From JALZMG01 sp963844175 (lineage in GTDB: Bacteria; Actinomycetota; Acidimicrobiia; Acidimicrobiales; Ilumatobacteraceae): DNA of 64,000 bases. Both the position numbers and the translations under genes were made by a program. Of the stretch, positions 35,501 through 45,200 are shown one piece after another (the first letter of the stretch is position 1; each line of letters starts with the position of its first letter). The notes under the pieces were generated by a model that saw nothing but the letters and a program-made list of their open reading frames with translations, was not told the origin of the DNA and ran no database searches. The stretch covers positions 81,834 through 145,833 of the forward strand of contig CAWJNE010000020.1 in NCBI GenBank assembly GCA_963844175.1. The letters are read 5' to 3'.

Positions 35501-36322
35501 GGAGCGGGCGATCGTCGCCAGGTGCTGGTCGAAGACCTCGAACCGGTCCTCGATCTCGGGCAGCGAGCTGAGGTCGACGTCCCAGCCGAGCTCGGCCAGC
35601 AACGCGGTGAAGGAGCTCGGATCGGTCGGCAGGTGCAGCGGGTCCAGCGCCGCGTCGGCGTACCAGCCGACCACGACGTAGGCCAACGTCGCCGCCGCAC
35701 CTCGGAGGTCGGCGAGGTCGTCGTGGAAGGCCAGTCGATCGCGCACGTTGTCGTAGACGCCGGCCCATCCGAGGTCGCCGCCGGTCGCCGCGGTGAAGGT
35801 GCCGGGCTCGAGCGGGCGATCGCCGGTGGCCGGCGGCGCGGCCGGATCCCACGACTCCAGCGGGACGGAGCTCGCACGATCCGATTCGACGATCCACGAG
35901 CGCGTCGAGCGGACCTTGCCGGCACCGGCCGGGCCGAGCCGGCACACCAGCCAGCGATCGGGCAACGGGCGGAGGTTGAGGTCGCTCGCCTCGGCACCCG
36001 GCGGCGCCGGGCGCGCCGCCGTCAGCCCGTCGGGGACGGCCCAGTGCAGGTGGACGCCGGCGGGCAGGTCGGGAGCGGCCTCGAACGGCGGGGGCAAGCG
36101 GGTGTCGGGAGCGGCGTCGAGCATCCGGCTGCGGATGTCGCCGCGCGCCGCGCCGGCGCCGCCGGAGGCGGTCACCACGAGCGCCTGGACGTCGACCGGT
36201 ACCAGCAGCCGCGGAGGACGCGGCAGCGGCGACGCGATGAGGTCCGCCGCCTGCTCGAAGGCCGGCCCGAGCCGGGACGCGACCGCCCACTCCGTCGATG
36301 CCGATCGGGCCAGGTCAACCAT
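32534..36322 (-). CDS. Large protein of unrecognised family (LHWAVP motif)
   Basis: 1262 residues from ATG at 36322, overlapping the upstream stop by 8 bp (ATGGTTGA). No signal peptide or membrane segment. The N-terminal block has HLHWAVPDGL (91-100) and PDRWLVCRL (121-129), strikingly ordered motifs that look like a conserved family signature. The middle has YVVVGWYADAALDPL, TLYHGTIFGVDV and a helical stretch near LLTSLTGVNDHYLGFD; the end has LNRSWTDAALQRIVP. There is no enzyme motif I can name. It is predicted as a mixed beta/alpha multi-domain cytoplasmic protein. It sits between two other unknown operon proteins, and its size suggests a structural or scaffold role (inference only). Confidence 0.75.
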   Translation of the reverse strand: MVDLARSASTEWAVASRLGPAFEQAADLIASPLPRPPRLLVPVDVQALVVTASGGAGAARGDIRSRMLDAAPDTRLPPPFEAAPDLPAGVHLHWAVPDGLTAARPAPPGAEASDLNLRPLPDRWLVCRLGPAGAGKVRSTRSWIVESDRASSVPLESWDPAAPPATGDRPLEPGTFTAATGGDLGWAGVYDNVRDRLAFHDDLADLRGAAATLAYVVVGWYADAALDPLHLPTDPSSFTALLAELGWDVDLSSLPEIEDRFEVFDQHLATIARSAGLPDRGTGRPIARDADHRSEVGGRVAAERETSVVLGIDDFVLDPTVRFVTSRRQPRVTATLYHGTIFGVDVGGGGVDQRPSAGAVSLTLGSTGVDVISRVLAGTDAVQERLVNAFSYGTLRDHHAADGIVAHDEAVHRHGFTSIPDPTPGIVERVRDPVIEPPLPPAIGGSKFDGLLDLGAVRDATLQIAFTQDRSGAFDATLVELERAGDLSFSRAPAGPVGGGRPAGARSAPSAAPAPVTFSDVVRPNPRWYQPAEPVLAVRGANRSQRHGYDGRFDPGEQLGCRLSGQPVRGYADLIVGRQVVAPPTHDALPPECADLVREAALTDPNAISHLVSMVPTSAGWTNTQVSNRLSAEMVLSVHLQVREADVGELLDASLKEGVEPSPVGVTYWRQPWVPIYAEWELALATTDRAGDWRLGEVDLDPVDEPAVATRALLGRSLLNSSGARAFAAGVDELLDEEAVADAAGRGILTDAQADDLARLAIEAARADLLVTSLTGVNDHYLGFDTDAAFAQPDDDDPVVSPERLPELLRAGWLRIDRLRLVDAFGRTLDLGPRLAGLGLADALEVQGPITGPVAAGSAPPAHLPPRFTTPARLRMRLIDANDDGAEARVDESTAIQARNPVAGWLLPDHADDALEFFDATGAPLGQLFHRGLRSAVTWEGAPGRPGPLGAGPAGDLGGSVHLARMAVAVVQRDAVERAESAPPDESPLGALLRAIDTTLWSTDPIGAAGTSPVSVLVGRPVAVVRLRMGLELYDDTDDYALSSADAAARRAVLAAMVERAITVRLGALGRFDDGVLGYYLDDDYSVFHPVHAAVRELARHGGPQDGFLDEVTVARQYGDDLTAKPILAPYVQGEPDLTLRPGRDVDLTVLVLAGLGINATSGVVPRKGLALNRSWTDAALQRIVPSFRVGPVLVDPVEIRMPRISALPDDPEGRLRNTWTRRDTPTTWRDDPILAATMAARLAERPAVAHEGWARLLATEE

Positions 36323-37241
36323 CGTCGACCACCAGCCATCCGGCCACCTGGTCCGGCGTGTACAGGGTGTCGAGCACGTCGAGCAGACCACCGCCGGGCC
36401 CGCCGCCCGGGGCGGCCGCACCGAACCGCTGCCGGTACGGGTAGCGCAGCAGCTGGAGCGCCAATTCGGCCGACGTCAGCGTCGATCCGAGGAGGTCCGG
36501 GTGCGTCGCCGTCAGGAGCTCGCGCAGCGCGGTCAGGTGCAGCACGCCGGCCGAGCCCTTGCGGAACGGCACCCGATCCGGCTGACGACCGGGGGCTTCC
36601 ACGCCGGTCGCCGGATCGCGCACCTCGACCCACCACGATCCGGCCGGCTCGGCGTTGCGCGCCGCCCGCACCCCGAACTGGATCCCCTGCCGCGGCTCCT
36701 CGATCTCCATCCGATCGGGGATGTCGTCGAAGATCACGAGCATCACGGCCGGAGCCAGTCGCTCCATGCGCATGATCACCAGCGATCGCGTTCCGCGGAA
36801 GCCCCGTACGTGCAGGCCCGGCCACCCCGATACTGCACGCGAGCGGAGCAGGAACCCGGCCAGGCTGGCCGCCGACGTCCCCGTGACCGCGGCGCCGCCG
36901 ACGCGCTGGTGTCGCTCGGCCTCGTCCACGGCATCGCGCACGGCCTCGTGGCGCTGCTGGACGAGCACGCGGTCGCGCGTCCCGTACGTTCCGGCGGCGA
37001 TCGCCCCGTCGACGGCGGCGTCGGTCCAGTCGCGGTCGATGTGGAAGAACCGGATCGTCTCCGGACGCAACAGGCCGTCGTCGGCGACGAGGTACTCGAA
37101 GGGCATGCCGATCAGCATCCGCAGCCGCCCGAGCCACTCGAGCACCGGTGCCGATGCGTCGTCCACGGTGGTCGTCGGCACCTGCGTCGCGGCCGTGAAC
37201 GAGTTGGCCAACGCCATCTCGGATTGGAACACGAACCTCAC
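36315..37241 (-). CDS. Operon protein of unrecognised family
   Basis: 308 residues from GTG at 37241; the start is fixed by comparison with the duplicated junction at 37339 (GTGA), where the same GTG overlaps the stop of the preceding gene. Distinct motifs: RFFHIDRDW (64-72), LLRSRAVSGWPGLHV (131-145), RLAPAVMLVIFDD (161-173) and EPRQGIQFGV (182-191). The last three form a beta-rich core. No signal peptide or membrane helix. I do not recognise the family. It overlaps the next gene by 8 bp. A palindromic element has inserted directly upstream and separates it from its operon partner by about 100 bp. Confidence 0.75.
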   Translation of the reverse strand: MRFVFQSEMALANSFTAATQVPTTTVDDASAPVLEWLGRLRMLIGMPFEYLVADDGLLRPETIRFFHIDRDWTDAAVDGAIAAGTYGTRDRVLVQQRHEAVRDAVDEAERHQRVGGAAVTGTSAASLAGFLLRSRAVSGWPGLHVRGFRGTRSLVIMRMERLAPAVMLVIFDDIPDRMEIEEPRQGIQFGVRAARNAEPAGSWWVEVRDPATGVEAPGRQPDRVPFRKGSAGVLHLTALRELLTATHPDLLGSTLTSAELALQLLRYPYRQRFGAAAPGGGPGGGLLDVLDTLYTPDQVAGWLVVDDG

Positions 37242-37356
37242 GGCCGACCTCCCGTGCAGCGGCTGCACGCCGATTCTGGGCGCAGTTGTCGCCAGCGTGT
37301 GGCGAGAACTGCGCCGAGATCGTTGGCAAACACGAACCTCACGGCCGACCTCCCGT
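37228..37356. repeat. Palindromic element between 28-bp direct repeats at an operon junction
   Basis: The 28-bp sequence at 37228-37255 is repeated exactly at 37329-37356 (offset 101 bp); it begins AACACGAACCTCACGG on the plus strand. Between the copies, 37256-37328 holds a hairpin whose paired segments are GGCGCAGTT with AACTGCGCC and TCGCCA with TGGCGA. It opens with the TCTGGGCGC signature of the palindromic family at 5.5 and 20.3 kb. The 28-bp unit spans the overlapping stop/start of two operon genes, so each gene keeps one functional copy. Confidence 0.88.
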
Positions 37357-39186
37357 CAGGCGGACGATCACGGGGCCGGCCGTGCCGTCGCGCAGTCCGT
37401 TCTCCACGTCGCGGGCGTTGGCGTCGAGGTCGCCGACGAACTGGTCCAGCTCGCCGCGCAGGCTGTCGAGCGAGAACCCGGCCTCGCGCACCTCGTCGAA
37501 CGTGTTGATGCCGAGGTCGAGCACGTCGCCGAGGACCGGTTGGGTCACGAGGTCGGTGCCGAGCACCGAGGCCACCAGCGCGGGCTCCAGCCCGAGCCCC
37601 CGAGCGAGCACCGTCGTGTCGTTGGCGCGGATGAGGTCCGCCGCCTCGTGGACGGGGAGGGGCGGCCCGAGCTCCAGCCGCGGGTCGCCGCCGATCCCAC
37701 CATCGAGCAGCACGTCGCGGGCCACGACCCGCGGGAAGATCTCGTCGAACGGGACGGCGATCGCCAGGTCGTCGAGGTACGGGTGGATGACGCCGGACTG
37801 GCGGCGGATGACGAGCTCGGCACGCATCCAGTTGCGCAGCGCCCGGAGGAACTGCAGGTCGGACATCGCCAGCAGCCGCCCGACTTCGAAGGCGGCGGCA
37901 TAGCTGACGTCCTCGCGCCCGTCCGTGCCGATCCGCCGAGCCTGATCGGCGACGTGGTACGGCTGACCCGGCGGCGAGCGGGTGATCTTGGTCGGCGTGA
38001 GCGGGCTGCGATACCACGCCCGGCCGAGGTTGCCGCGCCGGTCGGCGTGCTCGACCGAGACGTGCCCGGTGGGGCTGACCGGCACCACGCGGGCGTGCGG
38101 ATCGTCGATCGGCGCCGTGCCCAGCAGCCCGACGTCGAGGTGGTTCATGTAGCCGGCGAAGTCACCCGACTCCTCGGAGCACGTGAACTCCCAATGCGCC
38201 AGCACCGGGAATCGCGACGTGACGAACAGCGTCTGGTCGAGTCCGGTCAGCGTGCCGACCACGGCCCAGTCGATGTCGTGGCGCACGAGGCGCGAAGAGG
38301 TGACGCTGAAGACCCCGGAGCTGGATGCGGCGCGACCGGCGCCACCGGCACGATCACCTCGCCGGGCATCGTTGGTGAGGAACGGGGCCGTGGGCCGGAC
38401 CGGGTCGCGGGGGCCCACGGGGCCGCCCGGGCCCACGGGCGGCAGCACCGGGTCGCCGCCGATGACGACCCGGATGTCGAGGAGGTCCTGGAGGTCGAGC
38501 AGGTCGTCGAACACACCGGGCCGGATGCCACCCTGCTCCACGTCACCCGGCGGCGGGAGCAGGTCGCGCTGCCCCTCCAGTGAGATCAGGTACGCGGCGT
38601 AGGCCTGGCCGGGCTGCGGGAGCCGGTTGGCGATGACCACGGAGACCCAGCCGTCGCCGTCGGCGTACTCGGTCTCGACCGGGTCGACCTGTCGGGCGTG
38701 CGCCAGCAACTCGGTCTCGGCGGCGGCCGGGAAGGCGTCGTCGATCGTCTTGCGCGGCACCTCGAGGGCGGCGCACCGGGCGTCGCTCGGGATCCCGGTG
38801 GGCACACGCCCCGGCGTGTACGCCTGGGTCACCGGGACGTCGGGCAGGAACGTCGCCTCGCCCTGGCCGAGCACGACGAGCGCCAGCCACGGCTCGGCCT
38901 GGTTCGCCGCCCGGTCCCACGGCAGGGTGCGGCTGCGCAGCACGATCTGGGACAGCCGCCCGGCGAACGGACCGTCGGCGTTCGGCGGTGGGAACACGCC
39001 GAACACCTCGTTGCCGGGCATCGAGAAGCGGGGGGCGGTGACCTCGAGGTGGTGGGTGCGGGCGGGCAGCACGTCAGCAGCGACCAGGCCGCCACCGGTC
39101 ATCTCCTGCCTCGACTCGACGCGGTAGTTGCCCGGTCGGACGTGCGGCCACACGAACGAGTGCAGCGTCATGCTCGGTCCGGCCAT
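37339..39186 (-). CDS. Operon protein of unrecognised family (beta-rich, MTLHSFVWP start)
   Basis: 615 residues from ATG at 39186, chosen because GGGGAGG lies 7 bases upstream; an ATG five codons later is possible. The N-terminal third is beta-rich with LPARTHHLEVTAPRFSMPGN and PWLALVVLGQGEATFLPDVP. A Gly-Pro-rich insert (PPVGPGGPVGPRDPV) is followed by VGTLTGLDQTLFVTSRFPVL, FTCSEESGDF and LDVGLLG. The C-terminal third is helical (FEVGRLLAMSDLQFLRALRN). No signal peptide. I do not recognise the family. It originally overlapped the next gene by GTGA; a palindromic element now separates them. Confidence 0.75.
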   Translation of the reverse strand: MAGPSMTLHSFVWPHVRPGNYRVESRQEMTGGGLVAADVLPARTHHLEVTAPRFSMPGNEVFGVFPPPNADGPFAGRLSQIVLRSRTLPWDRAANQAEPWLALVVLGQGEATFLPDVPVTQAYTPGRVPTGIPSDARCAALEVPRKTIDDAFPAAAETELLAHARQVDPVETEYADGDGWVSVVIANRLPQPGQAYAAYLISLEGQRDLLPPPGDVEQGGIRPGVFDDLLDLQDLLDIRVVIGGDPVLPPVGPGGPVGPRDPVRPTAPFLTNDARRGDRAGGAGRAASSSGVFSVTSSRLVRHDIDWAVVGTLTGLDQTLFVTSRFPVLAHWEFTCSEESGDFAGYMNHLDVGLLGTAPIDDPHARVVPVSPTGHVSVEHADRRGNLGRAWYRSPLTPTKITRSPPGQPYHVADQARRIGTDGREDVSYAAAFEVGRLLAMSDLQFLRALRNWMRAELVIRRQSGVIHPYLDDLAIAVPFDEIFPRVVARDVLLDGGIGGDPRLELGPPLPVHEAADLIRANDTTVLARGLGLEPALVASVLGTDLVTQPVLGDVLDLGINTFDEVREAGFSLDSLRGELDQFVGDLDANARDVENGLRDGTAGPVIVRLTGGRP

Positions 39187-39232
39187 GGTCAGCCTCCCCT
39201 CGGCGGCTGCTGCCGCCAACTGTCGAAGGTCG

Positions 39233-42200
39233 TCATCGATCCCTCCAGCGGATGGTGCCGGCACCGCCGGCCGTGACGGCAGACAGCGGCCCGAACGTCG
39301 TCAGCCCCCGTGCACCGAGCTGGGTCACGACCTCGTCGGCAGGCGCCGCCGATCCGATGACCCCGGCGAGCGACCGCTGGTCGGCCACGGTGACGGTCAC
39401 ACCGGCGTCGCCCGTCGGCTTCACGTCGACCACCATCGCCGTGCGGGCGCCGATCTGCAGCACGGTCGGCGGACCGGCCGCCACGGCGCCACCGATCGTG
39501 AGGTGCGGCAGGTCGGCCGCCGCCCCCTCGAGCAGCACGGTGACCGCCCGCGTCCTCGCCGGCAGCTCGGTGGTGACCGAAGATGCCTGGGCGACAGCCT
39601 GACGCCCACGGACCATCGCCGTGCTCACGTGCCCGTGTCGCCGCTCGGTCGGCGGCGACGTGGCGAGCACCACGCAGCCGTCACCGAGGTACGTGCCGTC
39701 GTCGACCTGGACCAGCGAGGCGTCGGCGGTCCAACCGACGGAGCGACCGGGCGCGGTGGCCCCGGCGAGCACGGCGACCCGATCGGCGCCCTCCGGGACG
39801 AACGCTCGCCCGCCGGCGACGATCGTCGCGTCGGCGAGGACCCCACCCGACCGGTCGAGGCTGACGACCCTGGCGTCGAGCCCGGCGACGGTCACGCCGG
39901 GACGGCGGCCGGCTCGGTCTTGGCGCGAGTTCGGCAGCGTGAACACGAGCGCATCCCCCGCCCGCACCGGCGCGCCGTTCCGCCGCAGCTGCTCGTCCAG
40001 CTTGGTGGCGGCGGGCCCGAAGGCACGGTCCGAGCGCAGCGTGCGGATGCGTTCGCGTCGCAGGCCGGCCGCGCTCGTCGACGGCACCCGGCCGATCGGC
40101 AGCACGGTCGTGGCGTCGGCGCGACCGGGCGACGCCTGCAGGCCGAGGCGCAGCCACGCCCCGAGGGGCGCTCCGACCGTTGCGTCGACGGCGGCCAGCG
40201 TCGGGGCCGCCATGCGCTCGACGTTCGACCCGGCCACGGAGAACACGGGGCCCGGCGTCGAGACGGGACCCGGGACCCCGGCCCGCAGCCACGCGTCGAG
40301 GCGCGGCGCACCGACCGTGGTGTCGAGCACGATCGGGCGTGTCGGCCGGACCCGCACCGGGCGGGTGCGCGTGGCCGTCCGGCGCGGTTCGGCGATCCCG
40401 TCCGTGAGGGCCACGAGGCGAGGTGGAGCGGCGCGGTCGTCGCGCTGCGTGGCTGCGGCGAGGCGGGCGTCGCCGAGGGCACCGGACGTCAGTGCTCCCA
40501 TCGTGGCGAACACGTCCGTCGATGCCGAGAGCTCCTTCGTGACCCGGCCGCCGAGGTCGCGGAGCGACCCGAGGACCCGGCTCGGCGCCGCCGCCCGCTG
40601 CTCGGCGCCGAACGGCAGCGGCTTGATGTCCTTGCTGATCTCGATCCGCTCGATCTCGACCGTGATGCTGCCGGGCGCGAGGTCGACCCGAGCCACGAGC
40701 GTCAGTCCGACGACCGAGTCGACGACCGCCGCGCCGGGTTCGATCTTCGTCGGCAGCTTCGTCCACGTCGCCTCCGGGACCTTGCCCAGCACAAGGGCCC
40801 GATCGAAGCCCGCCGTCACGTCGCCGGTCCCCACCACCGTGACCACGAGTCGACTCACGACGTTCGTGCGGTGCGCCGGGCCGAGGTCGAGTTGGCGGCC
40901 GGTCACGTTGGCCGGCACGGCAACGCCCGTCACCGCGTTGGTGGCGGCGCGTGTCTGCACGATGAAGGCGAACTCGGGCGCGACCTTCCACGGGCGGCCG
41001 GCCGTCCCGTCATCGGCCGTCCCCTGCTCGCCGCTGGCGCCCGATCCGGTCGTCGTGGCCGTCGCCTGGACCTGACCCGCCGTGATCGCCGCCGCCAGCA
41101 CGTGGCCGCCGTCGTCGCCCGAGCGCAGGTACTTGTCGCGGAACGCGGCGAACGACAGCGGGTTGGCGGAGTTCGTCGACCCGGATGGCCCGAACTTGAT
41201 GGTCACCGACGTGAGGTCGAGGTCGAGCTTGACCGAGCCGCGCAGCTTCGGTCCCGTGATGTGCACCTCGGCGCTGAACGAGAAGCTCATCCGCACCCGG
41301 CCGCAGACGAAGAAGCAGACCTCGATGTCGATGCCGGCGGAGATCCGGGCGTAGGCCTTGAAGTCGTAGAAGAACGGGTCCCACGACACGAGGATGTGGA
41401 CGCCGACCTCGAGGCTGGCCCACACGATGGAGCTCTTGTACGACGCCTCCAGCGAGCCACCGGCCATGACGCACGTCGCCGTGAGGGCGAAGTAGGCGCC
41501 GCCCTTGATGGAGACGCCGGATCCCGGCTCCCAGGCGAAGCCGACGCGCGGCACGACGGGGAACGCCGCCGGCTTCTGGAAGTCGGGGTGGTAGCCGCCG
41601 ATGCTGACCACGAACTGGCCGGCCAGCTCGCCCTTGAACCACATGACGAACGCGAAGCCGCCCGTGAGGCGGCAGCTCTCGTTGATCAGCCACGAGTTCT
41701 CGGTGAGCTGGGCCTGCACCGAGAAGACGCCCTCCTGCGTCGACATCCGGGCCTGCAGCGCCAGCTCGACCTGGGCCAGCGGGAAGATCGGGTTGGGCAG
41801 GGCGATGCGGGCCAGCCCGAGGAGGTTGATCTCGAGGCCGTCGTGGACCTCGACGGTGAGGACCACCGTGCCGTACACGAGCGAGAAGCTGGTGAAGCTC
41901 ACGCCAGCGGCGAACCAGATCGCTCCCCGCTCGGGTGGGAACGTGACACCGAGCTGGTCGAGTGCGCCCATCGGATTTTGGGCCATCGACGAGAACGGGT
42001 CGAGCGCCTGCACCAGCACGAAGGTGTGGACCTCTTCGATGGTCGGCGCGATCAGCCGTCGGTTGACGCCCATGCCGCCACCGAGCCCGGTGACGAAGAA
42101 CGCCGGCGGCCCACCGATGGGGGCCGTGACCGCCCCGAACCCGAAGAACGAGACGTACTCGCCGCCGGCGCCGTCGGGGAACACGCCGTACCCACCGACG

Positions 42201-45200
42201 GCGGTCAGCCCGTACGGCACGAACGTGACGCGCAGCATGCCGAGGTAGTCGGCACTCCCGTTGCGATCGAGCTTGCGCAGGCCGCCCGCCACGGTGATGC
42301 CGCCGCCCTCGTAGCCGACGCCGATGCCGGCGAGGTCGAGCCGCCAGGTGGCGAGATCCGTCGGCGTCGCCCACGGGATGATCACCTCGAGGTCGTCGAC
42401 CTGCACCGTCAGCCCGGCCAGCGAGGCACCGCCGTCGACGAGGATCGACACCGTTTCGGGATCGCCGCCCGCCGTCCGCTCGATGCCCAGCCCGACCTGC
42501 TCGACGTAGAGCGGGCCGAACGCCCGCTGGATCGGCAGCCACCACGGTCCGTCACCCGGGCCGGCGCGCACGATGACGTCGACGTCGGCGATGTTCGGCT
42601 TGGAGACGATCGCCAGGCTCGGGCTGAACGCCGGCGCGAGCTGTTCGGCGTCGCCGGCGTCGCTCGTCGGCGCCATGAAGTTGGCGGCCACCGGGTTGCC
42701 GCCGGCGCCGCCGAGCGGGAGCCCGAACTGGTCCAGCTCGAGGTGGCCGCCGACGCGGACGTCGGGCGTGGTGATGTCCTTGTCCAAGTAGCCGTGCACC
42801 CCGACCGAGCGCAGCGTGACCCCCAGGTCGAGCAGCTTCTCGCCGTCCGGGCGGTCGATCCGCAGCCCCAACCCGCGCACGACCACACGAGGAGCCAGCG
42901 AGGGGTTTCCCGCAGCGGGGATGCGCAGCACGTACAGCTCGAGCCCGCGACCCCCGACCGTCGGCGGGGCGATGCCGGGATCGCCCAGCCACTCGTCGAC
43001 GACCTCCAGCGACAGCCGGACGTCACTGGAGTCGAACAGCACGAACTGCTTCCCGACCGGGATGTCGAGGGCGACCCCGAACCGGCTGTCGCCGCCGCTC
43101 GTCAGGCTGGCGATGCGCACGGACAGCGGCAGGTCGCCGAGCGGCAGCGCGCCGCCGCCGGCCCCGAGGACCGCCGTCGCCGCCTCGGCCGCGGCCAGGC
43201 CGGCCCGGCGCAGGAGCTGGCCCAGGTCGAACGAGCCGTCCGGCGCGGCGTCGAACAGCGCCAGGCGGTAGCGGACCTGCCCGGCCGAGGACGTCCGCTC
43301 GAGGACGTGGGGCAGCAGCTGGCCGACTCGCCGCCCCGTGGTGAGGAGGTCGCGCTCGAGGACGTCGCGCACCTCGTCGACGCCGAGCGCCAGTCCGGCG
43401 GCCAGCGGGACGAGGTAGGCGCGCGCCAGCCCGAACGCCGCGGCCACGGCGTCGTCGAGGTCGACCGGCGTCGCCCCGCCGGTCCGCCACCGGATCGCAA
43501 CTCCGGTCGCCAGGTCCAGTCGCACGACGACGGCCTCGCGGTTCACGGCACCGGTGGCGGCGGTCCACAACGCCAGCTCGATCACGCCGGCGGGCGACGG
43601 TGCGTCGACCCCGGTCGTGAACGTCAGACCGGGGAGCAGCGCCACCCCACCGACCCGCAACAGGTCGGGGTCGGCGACCTCGACGCCGACGCGCAGCGTG
43701 CGAACGCCACCGGCACCGAGGCACAGCTCAGCGCTGACGGCCAGCTCGTCGATCGGTCGGACCGCCGCGGCCTCGACGCAGATGGTCGGCACGCTGGCCG
43801 TGAGGTCGACGTCAATGCCGAGGTGGGCGCCGAGGTCCAGTTCGACGACGGCACCCGTGCCGCCGACCGTGCCGGGCACGAGCGGGTCGAGCAGCAGCCT
43901 CAGCGCGGCGGCGAGATCGGTGCGGTTGGCAGGATCGAGGAGCCGCTGGGACAGGCCGGCCGTCACCAACAGCTCCAGCTGGACGAGGTCGAACTGGCCG
44001 GCGACGCGGAGGTCCAGCGCGTCGCCGAGCGCGGCGATCGCGGCGCCGACGTCCAGCCCGCCGAACGTGCCGACCTCCGTGAGGGCGTCGAGGGCGATCG
44101 GCAGCGCCCGTCGGGCCGCCCCGGCGACACCAGCCATGCCGCCACTCAGGGGGAGCACCGGGATGGTGAGGGTCGTCGCACCGATCGGGACGCGGGCGCC
44201 GGCGGACACCGTGGCGCCCAACCCCAGATCGATGCCGCCGAGGACCGTGGCGGGAGCCGCCGGATCGGTGAGGTCGAGAACGACGCCGAACGCCGGAGCC
44301 ACGGCACCCGACGGCTGCAGGTCGACGCCGGCCGAGCCGCTGACGCGCAGGCTGCCGAGCTGCATCGGTGTTGGCAGTCCGACCGTCACGCGCAGCGTCC
44401 CCGAGACGTCGGCGGCGCGCAACACGAGCCCCCACGGCAGCGCCAGCCCGTCGGCGGGGTGTGGTCCCGCCACGAGTGCCCGCAGGGCGCCGACCACTGC
44501 GGCGACGCGCACCGGGTCGGGCCGGCCACCCGCCGCGCCGAGCGTCGCCGTGCTCAGCAACCAGCCGGCGGGATCGGCCATCAGCCCCGCCGGGACCCGC
44601 ACGCGCCCGGCGACCGCGTCGCGCAACCCGACGGCGTCACACAGCGGGGCCAGCGACGGCAACTCGCGGACGGCGAGCTCGAGCGCCATGCGGGCCACCT
44701 CGGCCGGCAGCGCAGCAGTCCCCAAGCGACCGAGCGTCTCGACGTCCGGGACGGGCAGGAGGGGCACGGACCTCGGCAACCCGTCGGCACCGCCCGTACG
44801 CGTGAGCGACGCCGCGACGGGCACCGCGGCGGCGGTGTCGACCGTGACGGCGAGACCGAACCGCCCGTTCGGGCCGGTGCCCTGGCCGATGCCGATGGCT
44901 GCCGAGACGGCGACCCGCCCGGTGCTCGTCACGGTCGCCGCGCCGCCCAGACTCGCGCCGCCGGCCAAGGTCGTTCCGGGCACGGAGACCGTCACGCCGA
45001 GCGGACCGACGAGGTCGAGCGCAAACGATGCGATCGTCCCGAGCGGCAACGTCGCCACCGCCGCCGCCGACGACCCCCCAGTCGCCGCGGCGACCGCTGT
45101 GGCGAGTGCGGCCCGTCCGTCCGCGAACAGGCGCGGCAGCACCGACCGGGCGTCGAGCAGGAGGCGCTCGACGGGATCGACCTCGAAGGCCAGCCGACCG

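Noticed and set aside
32438..36775. A 1445-codon plus-strand frame
   Set aside because: Antisense to the 1262-residue gene and running into both its neighbours; low-complexity Arg/Gly/Asp composition, no motifs.
37238..38017. A 259-codon minus-strand frame ending with a second RFVF start region
   Set aside because: It overlaps the 615-residue gene in another frame; its end only reflects the duplicated 28-bp junction.
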